Below are positions 1-5,059 of a stretch of DNA of 5,216 nt, one piece after another. Numbering within the stretch: position 1 is the first letter of the stretch; each line of letters starts with the position of its first letter. A model generated the notes under the pieces. The model had not been told where the DNA came from and made no database searches. It saw nothing but the letters and a program-made list of their open reading frames with translations. Origin of the DNA: Candidatus Aminicenantota bacterium (GTDB lineage: Bacteria > Acidobacteriota > B3-B38 > Guanabaribacteriales > B3-B38). The translations under genes and the position numbers were made by a program. The stretch covers positions 1 through 5,216 of the forward strand of contig JAOUOQ010000141.1 of assembly GCA_029880275.1 (NCBI GenBank), given 5' to 3'.

Positions 1-1608
1 GTCGCTCGCCAGGAGGCTGAACTCCTTTATCCAGCTTTTGCCGCCCAGCCCGTGAGCGGTGATAAAGGCACCACCGCCTGCAATGAGATAGGTCTCCCCG
101 GCATCGGTGCGTCCACCGGGGTCAGCCGCATAGGCACCGATGATGAGGTCGTCAAATCCGTCATTGTTCACATCCCCGCTGGTCACCGCAGTGCCAGACA
201 CATCATTAGCATCATCCCCGCAGACGGTGATGTCGGCTGGTGTGGTGCTCAGGTCAATAGTTACGGGAGAAGATGGGCTGGAGCCGAAGATGATATAGGT
301 CTCCCCGGCATCGCTGCGTCCACCGGGGTCAGCCCTATAAGCACCGATGATGATGTCGTCATATCCGTCTCCGTTCACATCCCCGCTGGACACCTTAATG
401 CCAGAAGTATCCCCAGCATCATCCCCGCAGACGGTGATGTCAGCTGGTATAACGCTCAAGTCAATGGTATATTTTGCAGGATATGGTGTGCTGAATCCAA
501 AGATGACATAGGTCTCCCCGGCATTGGAGCGCCCACCGGGGTCAGCCATATGGGCACCGATGATGATGTCGTCATATCCATCGGCATTGATATCCCCGCT
601 GGCCACAGTACGACCAAAATAATCTCCATCAGCAACCCCCCAGAAGGTGATGTCGGCTAGGTCGGTGCTCAAATCTATGGTATAAGGTGACGATGGGAAG
701 CTAGCGCCAAAGATGACATAGGTCTCTCCGGCATCGTTGCGTCCACCTGGGCTAGCGCATAAGGCACCGATAATTATGTCGTCATATCCATCGCCGTTGA
801 CATCCCCGCTGGACACCGCATAGCCAGACTCATCCCCGGCATCATCCCCGCAGACGGTGATGTCGGCTGGGGTGGTGCTCAAATCTATTGTGTAAGGTGG
901 TGAGGGGAAGCCGGAACCGAAGATGACATAGGTCTCCCCGGCATATGTGCGTGCAGGGTCACCGGGGTCAGCATATGGGGCACCGATGATCAGGTCGTCA
1001 AATCCATCGCCGTTTAAATCCCCGCTGGACACCGCATAGCCAGACTCGTCAGCAGCATCATCCCCATAGATGGTGATATCGGCTGATTGAGAGCTTAAAT
1101 CTATTGTGTAAGGTGGTGATGTGTAGTTATCACCAAAGACCACATAGGTCTCCCCAGCAACATTGCGTCCACCGGGATCAGCCCAACGGGCACCGATGAT
1201 GATATCATCATATCCGTCACCGTTCACATCCCCGCTGCCCACCGCCCAGCCAGAATGGTCATAGGCAGCAGCCCCGCAGACGGTGATGTCGGCTGACTCC
1301 GTGCTGAGGTCGATCGTTGAAGGCGGTGAGCTGGAGCCGAAGATGACATAGGTCTCCCCGGCGTTAGCTCGTGCAGGGTCACCGGGGTCAGCATAATGGG
1401 CACCGATTATGATGTCCATATAGCCATCGCCATTTATATCCCCATAGGCAACCGCGCAGCCAGACAAATCATCAGCAGCCTTTCCCAGCACCCGCATATC
1501 CCCCCAAACCTTATCCAGGTCAATCACCCGCTGCCCAAAAAGAACTCCCGAGAGGCAAAGGATAAAGATCAGAAGAACATACACTATAAAGGCATTTCGC
1601 CTCGACAT
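1..1608 (-). CDS. Secreted FG-GAP repeat beta-propeller protein, copy A (N-terminal 536 residues, cut by window edge)
   Basis: This frame is open from an ATG at 1608-1606 to the first base of the window, 536 codons with no stop; the C-terminus lies outside. The start is supported by AAGGAGG at 1617-1623, 8 nt before the ATG, and by alignment with copy B. Residues 1-25 form a signal peptide (SRR, then a hydrophobic core), probably cleaved at LFG/QR. Seven FG-GAP repeats follow, with Ca-loop motifs starting at residues 57, 127, 197, 269, 339, 410 and 479; variants are DINADGYDD (fifth) and DVNNDGFDD (seventh), and the coordinating Asp residues remain. Each repeat ends with AGETYxxFG and a TIDLS linker; the seventh ends AGETYLIAGGG. 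From about residue 512 the second repeat type begins (ITAHGLGGKSWIKEF). By comparison with copy B about 280 residues are missing. Role inferred: Ca-binding extracellular or surface protein; ligand unknown. It is probably transcribed from its own promoter with a long leader. Confidence 0.93.
   Translation of the reverse strand, partial: MSRRNAFIVYVLLIFILCLSGVLFGQRVIDLDKVWGDMRVLGKAADDLSGCAVAYGDINGDGYMDIIIGAHYADPGDPARANAGETYVIFGSSSPPSTIDLSTESADITVCGAAAYDHSGWAVGSGDVNGDGYDDIIIGARWADPGGRNVAGETYVVFGDNYTSPPYTIDLSSQSADITIYGDDAADESGYAVSSGDLNGDGFDDLIIGAPYADPGDPARTYAGETYVIFGSGFPSPPYTIDLSTTPADITVCGDDAGDESGYAVSSGDVNGDGYDDIIIGALCASPGGRNDAGETYVIFGASFPSSPYTIDLSTDLADITFWGVADGDYFGRTVASGDINADGYDDIIIGAHMADPGGRSNAGETYVIFGFSTPYPAKYTIDLSVIPADITVCGDDAGDTSGIKVSSGDVNGDGYDDIIIGAYRADPGGRSDAGETYIIFGSSPSSPVTIDLSTTPADITVCGDDANDVSGTAVTSGDVNNDGFDDLIIGAYAADPGGRTDAGETYLIAGGGAFITAHGLGGKSWIKEFSLLASD
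76..1533 (-). repeat. Seven FG-GAP repeat units of copy A
   Basis: In-frame repeats of about 210 bp (70 codons) encode the seven FG-GAP blades, residues 26-511. Recurrent DNA words include the complements of the AGETYV, GDVNGDGYDD and TIDLS segments. Units one and three carry a longer PGDPAR loop where the others have PGGR, so units are not all the same class. The repeat also keeps the opposite strand open in places and produces a false antisense reading frame at 52-660. Confidence 0.85.
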
Positions 1609-1623
1609 TTTGGTTACCTCCTT

Positions 1624-1669
1624 CTTTAAAAAAAGAATAAAAACCTCTCCCACCGCCGTGGTGAGGAGA
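1624..1669 (-). promoter_or_regulatory. Leader hairpin plus T-tract before copy A (attenuator-like)
   Basis: In the transcript, UCUCC-(bulged U)-CACC pairs with GGUG-GGAGA across a five-base loop (hairpin 1669-1646), then GG and UUUUUAUUC followed by a run of seven U. This has the form of an intrinsic terminator but lies between the promoter and the Shine-Dalgarno site (1617-1623). The CUCCU in the left arm could also pair with the AGGAG of the Shine-Dalgarno site. Function as attenuator, stabiliser or translational switch is inference. Confidence 0.55.
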
Positions 1670-1731
1670 ATTATTGATCATTTTCTATCTATATGGAAAA
1701 TTAATCAGTTGCATGAAAATTATACCTACCC

Positions 1732-1799
1732 ATCAAAGCTCTGCGCAGAATAATCATCTGGTAAACTTCAGAGTGAAAAACCTTTTGGTAATCTTTGAT
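1732..1799 (-). ncRNA. Candidate structured leader RNA of copy A
   Basis: Within the predicted leader, AUCAAAG (1799-1793) pairs with CUUUGAU (1738-1732), closing about 54 nt. Inside are a stem CUCUG/CAGAG (1773-1769 with 1743-1739) that abuts the closing stem, an inner CAGA/UCUG hairpin, and a weak ACC-AAAA-GGU stem. Together they could make a three-way junction upstream of the terminator-like hairpin. It matches no riboswitch family I recognise, and AT-rich sequence can give such pairings by chance. Confidence 0.25.
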
Positions 1800-1808
1800 T
1801 AACCTTGC

Positions 1809-1834
1809 CTCTCTCATCTCCTTTCTTGAGAGAG
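1809..1834. repeat. 8-bp inverted repeat with 10-nt loop at the start of the copy A leader
   Basis: CTCTCTCA (1809-1816) and TGAGAGAG (1827-1834) are perfect complements. It lies about 10 nt after the predicted start of the copy A transcript and is not followed by a T-run on either strand, so it is not a clear terminator. It may be a 5' stabilising hairpin or a protein site. Confidence 0.4.
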
Positions 1835-1849
1835 AGAATATGTTAAAAA

Positions 1850-1877
1850 ATTATCACACAACTGCTGATATTGTCAA
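1850..1877 (-). promoter_or_regulatory. Predicted sigma70-like promoter of copy A
   Basis: On the minus strand TTGACA (1877-1872, perfect) and GATAAT (1855-1850, five of six) are separated by 16 bp, and TGT just before the -10 box gives an extended -10 (TGn). Transcription should start near 1843, giving a leader of about 235 nt. The site matches the one before copy B in position relative to the gap and in sequence (TTGACAATA...GTGT). No transcript evidence. Confidence 0.6.
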
Positions 1878-1940
1878 GAAAGAAATGTATTGAATTTCGA
1901 CATTTTTAAATAAGCCGCTGCTGAGATTTTCTTTCTATTT

Positions 1941-1960
1941 AAAAAAAGGATGGCCTTTCT
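1941..1960 (-). terminator. Putative intrinsic terminator of copy B
   Basis: On the minus strand AGAAAGG-CCAT-CCTTTTT forms a 5- to 7-bp stem with a four-base loop, and the T-run extends to seven T (1947-1941). It lies about 264 nt after the stop of copy B and before the promoter of copy A. A similar element follows copy C. Stem GC content is low, so strength is uncertain. Confidence 0.5.
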
Positions 1961-2223
1961 GGACGAGTGCAGAATATGCCCTATTTACTTTATAATAATA
2001 TCCCCTGGCCGCCCAAATGGATAGAAAATATCAATATTTTAATAAGGCACTCTGGCGCAGCTTAAGATTAACATTTATGGTAAAATATGTGGCTTTTTGG
2101 GGGAGTAGCCTGCAACAAATGTGCTCTATTTATACAGGAAACAATATGGGCCGAAGAGAATCTGCTCCAGCCCACTGCCCCTCGCTCTGGAGCTGTCACT
2201 TTGCCATATTGAAGCTAACTTTA
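1961..2223. other. Gap after copy B: long 3' untranslated region, no gene
   Basis: Between the copy B stop and its putative terminator I see no gene. It holds a 7-bp inverted repeat GCTCCAG/CTGGAGC (2164-2170 and 2187-2193) just after the stop, with a weakly T-rich stretch beyond on the minus strand, which may be an earlier terminator. A 7-bp AT palindrome is at 2025-2040. A plus-strand frame across it lacks support. Confidence 0.5.
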
Positions 2224-4683
2224 TCAATAGTTGCTCTTGCCTAAGTGGACCTCACCCTGAGCGTTTACGCCACCGAAGGCTTTGAAGCTGAGAAGGACGG
2301 TCCCATCAGGCTTGAATACCTTGACCTGGGAACTGCCGCCTTCACCATGACCGCAGATGAGCTCATCTACTCCGTCGTTATCTGTATCAGAGGCAGTTAT
2401 TTGCACATCGCCGTTGGTGTTACCGCCAAATCCAAAGGCGGTAAACTCCCCGATTGAGGTTCCGTCCTTTTCAAACAGCCGGACCAGGTTGCCACCATTG
2501 TAACCGGTAGAAGCGGCGATCTCCAGATCAGCATCGGTATCAAAGTTCCCCACCGCCAGACGGACCTCACCGCCGGGGTTATCAGCGGCTTCAAATGCCT
2601 TGAAGGAGCGGATGACGGTACCATCATAGTTGAATATCTTCACCACGGAGCTGCCTCCTTCTCCCATACCAGCTACTATCTCGTCAACCCCATCGGCGTT
2701 CTCGAGGTCACCAGATGCCAGATGCACTTCACCCTGAGCATTGGCAGCCCCAAAGGCTTTGAAGGCGGTGATGAGGGTTCCATCGGTCTCAAAGGTCTTC
2801 ACCCACGATTGCCCCCCTTCACCCTGAGCTATGGCTATCTCGTTATCGGAGGTGTCGGCATCGAAGTTACCTATGGTCAGATGCAGCTCACCGTTGATAT
2901 TAGATGCTCCGAAGGCTTTGAAGGAGTTGATAATGGAGCCGTTGACCTCAAAGAACTTCACCCAGGATTTTCCCCCTTCACCCTGACCGGCGGCAATCTC
3001 ATCCAGGCTATCGGCATCAATATCGCCAATAGCCAGATGGACCTCACCCTGGCTGTTCACCGCTCCGAAGGCTTTGAAGCTATTCAAGCCATTGGTCAGG
3101 AGGCTGAACTCTTTTACCCAGCTTTTCCCCCCCAGACCGTGAGCGGTGATAAAGGCACCACCGCCAGAGACAAGATAGGTCTCCCCCGCATTGTGGCGTC
3201 CACCGGCGTCAGCCCAAGTGGCGCCGATGATGATGTCATCATACCCATCGCCGTTCACATCCCCGCCCGCCACCGCATAGCCAGAATAATCCTCATTATC
3301 ATCCCCGCAGACGGTAATATTGGCCGGCCATGAGCTCAAATCTATGGTGTAAGGTGGTGAGGGGAAGCTGAAGCCGAAGATGACATAGGTCTCCCCGGCA
3401 TTAGTACGTGCAGGGTCACCGGGGTTAGCAAATTGGGCACCGCTGATGATGTCGTCATATCCATCGCCATTCACATCCCCGCTGTCCACCGCACCGCCAA
3501 AGCTACTACCAAATTCAGCCCCGCAGATGGTGATATCGGCCTGCTGGGTGCTCAAATCTACGGTGTAAGGTAGGAATAGGAGATTAACACCAAAGATAAC
3601 ATAGGTCTCCCCAGCATAGGTGCGTCCATCGGGAGTAGCATAAGGGGCTCCGATGATGATGTCGTCATAACCATCCCCGCTCACATCCCCGCTGGCCACC
3701 GCCCAGCCACACCGATCGTTAGCCTCAGCACCGCAGACGGTGATATTGGCCTGCTGGGTGCTCAAATCTGCGGTGTAAGGTGGGAATAGGAGACTACCAC
3801 CAAAGATAACATAGGTCTCGCCTCCAGCGTTGTCAGCCTCACGGGCGCCAATAATAATATCATCATAACTATCGCCATTTATGTCCCCGCTGGCCACTGC
3901 GCAGCCAGAATAGTCACCAGCAACAGCCCCGCAGACGGTGATATCAGCTGGAGTGGTGCTCAAATCTATGGTATAAGGTGGGGATGGGAAGCTGTCGCTT
4001 AAGATGACATAGGTCTCCCCGGCATGGAAGCGTCCACCGGGGTCAGCCCATGGGGCACCGATGATAAGGTCATCATATCCATCGCCGTTTACATCCCCGC
4101 TGGCTAATGCAAAGCTAGAATAATCACCATCAGCAGCCCCGCAGACGATGATGTCGGCTGCAGTGGTGCTCAAATCTATGGTATAAGGTGGCGAGGAGAA
4201 GCTGGCGCCGAAGATGACATAGGTCTCCCCGGCATCGGTTCGTCCACCAGGATCAGCATGAGGGGCACTGATGATTACATCATCACACCCATCGCCGTTG
4301 ACATCCCCGCTGGCCACTGCGCAGCCAGAATAGTCACCAGCAACAGCCCCGCAGATAATGATGTCGGCTGATTGAGTGCTTAAATCAATAGTTGATTGCG
4401 GTGAGCTGGAGCCAAAGATGACATAGGTCTCCCCGGCGTTAGCTCGTGCAGGGTCACCGGGGTCAGCCTGATAAGCACCTATGATGAGGTCCATAAAGCC
4501 GTCGCCGTTGATGTCTCCAGAGGCGACCGCATAGCCAGAATAGTCATTAGCAGCCTTACCCAGCACCCGCATGTCCCCCCACAGCTTATCCAGGTCAATC
4601 ACCCGCTGAGCAAACACCATGCCTGAGAAGAAAAGTATGGAGACCAGAAAAACCGAAACGATAAAACTGTTGCGCCCTACCAT
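2224..4683 (-). CDS. Secreted two-domain repeat protein: seven FG-GAP repeats plus six VKxF/SFKAFG repeats, copy B (complete, 819 aa)
   Basis: The only complete gene in the window. Start: ATG at 4683-4681 with AAGGAAG 8 nt upstream (4692-4698), the same spacing as copy A. Residues 1-25 are a signal peptide with a likely signal peptidase I site VFA/QR; there is no lipobox Cys. Seven FG-GAP repeats have Ca loops starting at residues 57, 127, 197, 267, 333, 403 and 475, a spacing of 66-72, as expected for an integrin-alpha-like seven-bladed propeller. The fourth loop is DINGDSYDD and the fifth DVSGDGYDD, so two are slightly off consensus. Residues 512-819 contain six repeats of about 52 residues (GEGGxSxVKxF, DGT, SFKAFG, GEVHL, then an Asp-rich loop such as DNDGVDE); the last is cut short after GEVHLGKSNY. 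No LPXTG, PEP-CTERM or C-terminal membrane anchor is seen, so release or non-covalent attachment is likely. Stop TGA is followed directly by in-frame TAA. Adhesion or binding is inferred from the family; no catalytic domain is visible. Confidence 0.96.
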   Translation of the reverse strand: MVGRNSFIVSVFLVSILFFSGMVFAQRVIDLDKLWGDMRVLGKAANDYSGYAVASGDINGDGFMDLIIGAYQADPGDPARANAGETYVIFGSSSPQSTIDLSTQSADIIICGAVAGDYSGCAVASGDVNGDGCDDVIISAPHADPGGRTDAGETYVIFGASFSSPPYTIDLSTTAADIIVCGAADGDYSSFALASGDVNGDGYDDLIIGAPWADPGGRFHAGETYVILSDSFPSPPYTIDLSTTPADITVCGAVAGDYSGCAVASGDINGDSYDDIIIGAREADNAGGETYVIFGGSLLFPPYTADLSTQQANITVCGAEANDRCGWAVASGDVSGDGYDDIIIGAPYATPDGRTYAGETYVIFGVNLLFLPYTVDLSTQQADITICGAEFGSSFGGAVDSGDVNGDGYDDIISGAQFANPGDPARTNAGETYVIFGFSFPSPPYTIDLSSWPANITVCGDDNEDYSGYAVAGGDVNGDGYDDIIIGATWADAGGRHNAGETYLVSGGGAFITAHGLGGKSWVKEFSLLTNGLNSFKAFGAVNSQGEVHLAIGDIDADSLDEIAAGQGEGGKSWVKFFEVNGSIINSFKAFGASNINGELHLTIGNFDADTSDNEIAIAQGEGGQSWVKTFETDGTLITAFKAFGAANAQGEVHLASGDLENADGVDEIVAGMGEGGSSVVKIFNYDGTVIRSFKAFEAADNPGGEVRLAVGNFDTDADLEIAASTGYNGGNLVRLFEKDGTSIGEFTAFGFGGNTNGDVQITASDTDNDGVDELICGHGEGGSSQVKVFKPDGTVLLSFKAFGGVNAQGEVHLGKSNY
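2227..3153 (-). repeat. Six shorter VKxF/SFKAFG repeat units of copy B
   Basis: Residues 511-819 are made of units of about 52 codons whose consensus is GEGGxSWVKxFExDGTxIxSFKAFGAxNxxGEVHLAxGDxDxDxxDEIAAG. This resembles the VCBS/FG-GAP-like units with GGGPHVKVFD...F.AF motifs known from many secreted bacterial proteins. The first unit starts right after the seventh FG-GAP blade and the last stops half-way, so a circular closure with the first partial strand is plausible. Fold inferred, not shown. Confidence 0.75.
3538..3609 (-). repeat. 72-bp near-identical direct repeat, unit 1 (blade 5/6 junction of copy B)
   Basis: Matches 3748-3819 with four mismatches over 72 bp at an offset of exactly 210 bp. 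It encodes the FG-GAP strand ETYVIFGVN, the linker LLFLPYTVDLSTQQ and the start of the next blade. The LLF linker is found only here and in the partner. Confidence 0.9.
3748..3819 (-). repeat. 72-bp near-identical direct repeat, unit 2 (blade 4/5 junction of copy B)
   Basis: Partner of 3538-3609, encoding ETYVIFGGS, LLFPPYTADLSTQQ and the beginning of the following blade. Four mismatches in 72 bp point to recent duplication or gene conversion of one blade junction. Confidence 0.9.
3884..3935 (-). repeat. 52-bp identical repeat, unit 1 (blade 4 of copy B)
   Basis: Identical base for base to 4304-4355, 420 bp away, which is six 70-bp or two 210-bp periods. It encodes the segment CGAVAGDYSGCAVASGD of blade 4. 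No silent difference is present. Confidence 0.92.
4304..4355 (-). repeat. 52-bp identical repeat, unit 2 (blade 2 of copy B)
   Basis: Identical to 3884-3935 and encoding the same CGAVAGDYSGCAVASGD segment in blade 2. The lack of even synonymous changes contrasts with the other blades. Confidence 0.92.
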
Positions 4684-4713
4684 GATGGTTACTTCCTTTT
4701 TTTAAAATTGGTT

Positions 4714-4744
4714 AAAAACATCCCCCACCACCGTGGTGAGGAGA
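4714..4744 (-). promoter_or_regulatory. Leader hairpin plus T-tract before copy B (attenuator-like)
   Basis: This is the same structure as before copy A: UCUCC-(U)-CACC, loop of five, GGUG-GGGGA (hairpin 4744-4721), then UG and UUUUU. The one changed arm base keeps pairing (U-A becomes U-G wobble). It would begin only about 8 nt after the predicted transcription start, so here it may instead protect the 5' end. The Shine-Dalgarno AAGGAAG (4692-4698) follows. Confidence 0.55.
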
Positions 4745-4758
4745 ATGACAGCAGTGAA

Positions 4759-4787
4759 ATATTAACACGTTAACTTATTATTGTCAA
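4759..4787 (-). promoter_or_regulatory. Predicted sigma70-like promoter of copy B
   Basis: On the minus strand TTGACA (4787-4782) is followed after 17 bp by TAATAT (4764-4759), a weak -10 box (four of six) preceded by TGT as in copy A. The start would be near 4752, giving a leader of only about 70 nt. A 7-bp inverted repeat (4770-4776 and 4793-4799) brackets the -35 box and could be an operator. The shared TTGACAATA and GTGT words with the copy A promoter support the call. Confidence 0.5.
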
Positions 4788-4853
4788 CAAAAAAGTTAAT
4801 TATAATTTATCTATGTCAATATATGTTGTCTGATATTTTCTATTTCCCCTATA

Positions 4854-4871
4854 AGAAAAGACGGCTTTCCC
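4854..4871 (-). terminator. Putative intrinsic terminator of copy C
   Basis: On the minus strand GGGAAAG-CCGT-CTTTTCT forms a stem of about 7 bp including G-T pairs, followed by TATAG. It resembles the 1941-1960 element in stem, loop and downstream AT-rich text, and lies about 190 nt past the copy C stop. The T-run is interrupted, so it is weaker. Confidence 0.4.
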
Positions 4872-4925
4872 TCCTGCACGGCTCCTCAGATAGGCTTTGG
4901 CTTCACATTTTCAGGAAAAAAGGAG

Positions 4926-4983
4926 GGCAATTGCTGACGGTCTTATGCTTCAAGCGTGATTACCGTCTTATGGAAGCATTGCC
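4926..4983. repeat. Nested inverted repeats in the 3' region of copy C
   Basis: Three overlapping sets of arms occur: GGCAAT/ATTGCC (4926-4931, 4978-4983), ATGCTTC/GAAGCAT (4945-4951, 4973-4979) and GACGGT/ACCGTC (4936-4941, 4962-4967). They allow mutually exclusive hairpins about 80-130 nt after the copy C stop. A further pair AGCTTC/GAAGCT (4993-4998, 5024-5029) lies closer to the stop. No gene is seen in 4872-5059. Confidence 0.45.
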
Positions 4984-5059
4984 AGAAAAGTAAGCTTCCG
5001 TTAAGCAGGCATAACTCCGTTTAGAAGCTGCTGCTTTACGATACTAAAAAGTACTCGCC

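Larger units (their letters stand above)
1670..1849. other. Extra leader sequence of copy A absent before copy B
   Basis: From the -10 box to the leader hairpin copy A has about 180 bp, while copy B has about 14 bp. This AT-rich stretch codes for nothing recognisable and contains the inverted repeats listed separately. It is either an insertion in A or a deletion in B; no transposon ends or clear target-site duplication are seen. Confidence 0.55.
3154..4608 (-). repeat. Seven FG-GAP repeat units of copy B
   Basis: Seven in-frame units encode residues 26-510; loop spacing is mostly 70 codons, with one 66-codon unit (fourth, where READNAGGETYV has a shortened loop) and one of 72. Units one and six carry the PGDPAR loop. 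Several unit pairs share near-identical or identical DNA, reported separately. Confidence 0.87.

Noticed and set aside
52..660. Plus-strand open frame of 202 codons with repeated GLPGIGASTGVS units
   Set aside because: It is the antisense of the FG-GAP repeats of copy A; its repeats mirror the 210-bp blade period, and no ribosome site or independent protein feature supports it.
76..1533. Possible CRISPR array because of regular repeats
   Set aside because: The period is about 210 bp, in frame and coding, with graded similarity between units; there are no short identical repeats with unique spacers.
1396..1629. Plus-strand frame of 77 codons over the copy A start
   Set aside because: Antisense to the signal peptide and first blade of copy A, with no support of its own.
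1670..1849. Possible small transposable element inserted in the copy A leader
   Set aside because: No terminal inverted repeats at the edges and no clear target-site duplication; only internal short inverted repeats are seen.
1991..1996. TATAAT on the plus strand as a promoter
   Set aside because: No -35 box at a proper distance and no supported gene downstream on the plus strand.
2017..2244. Plus-strand frame of 75 codons in the gap, with an inner ATG at 2146 preceded by AGGAAA
   Set aside because: No recognisable protein, no good ribosome site for the first ATG, and it runs into the copy B end. The inner 33-codon version has a passable site but nothing else.
2722..3333. Plus-strand open frame of 203 codons
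   Set aside because: It lies antisense to copy B across both repeat types and changes character at the same domain boundary, as a shadow frame would.
4799..4804. Perfect TATAAT on the minus strand as a second promoter for copy B
   Set aside because: No acceptable -35 box at 16-18 bp; the nearby TTGACA at 4819-4814 is only 9 bp away.
4781..4993. Plus-strand frame of 70 codons starting at TTG
   Set aside because: The start overlaps the -35 box of copy B and the frame crosses the terminator-like hairpin and inverted repeats; there is no ribosome site before the TTG or the ATG at 4823.
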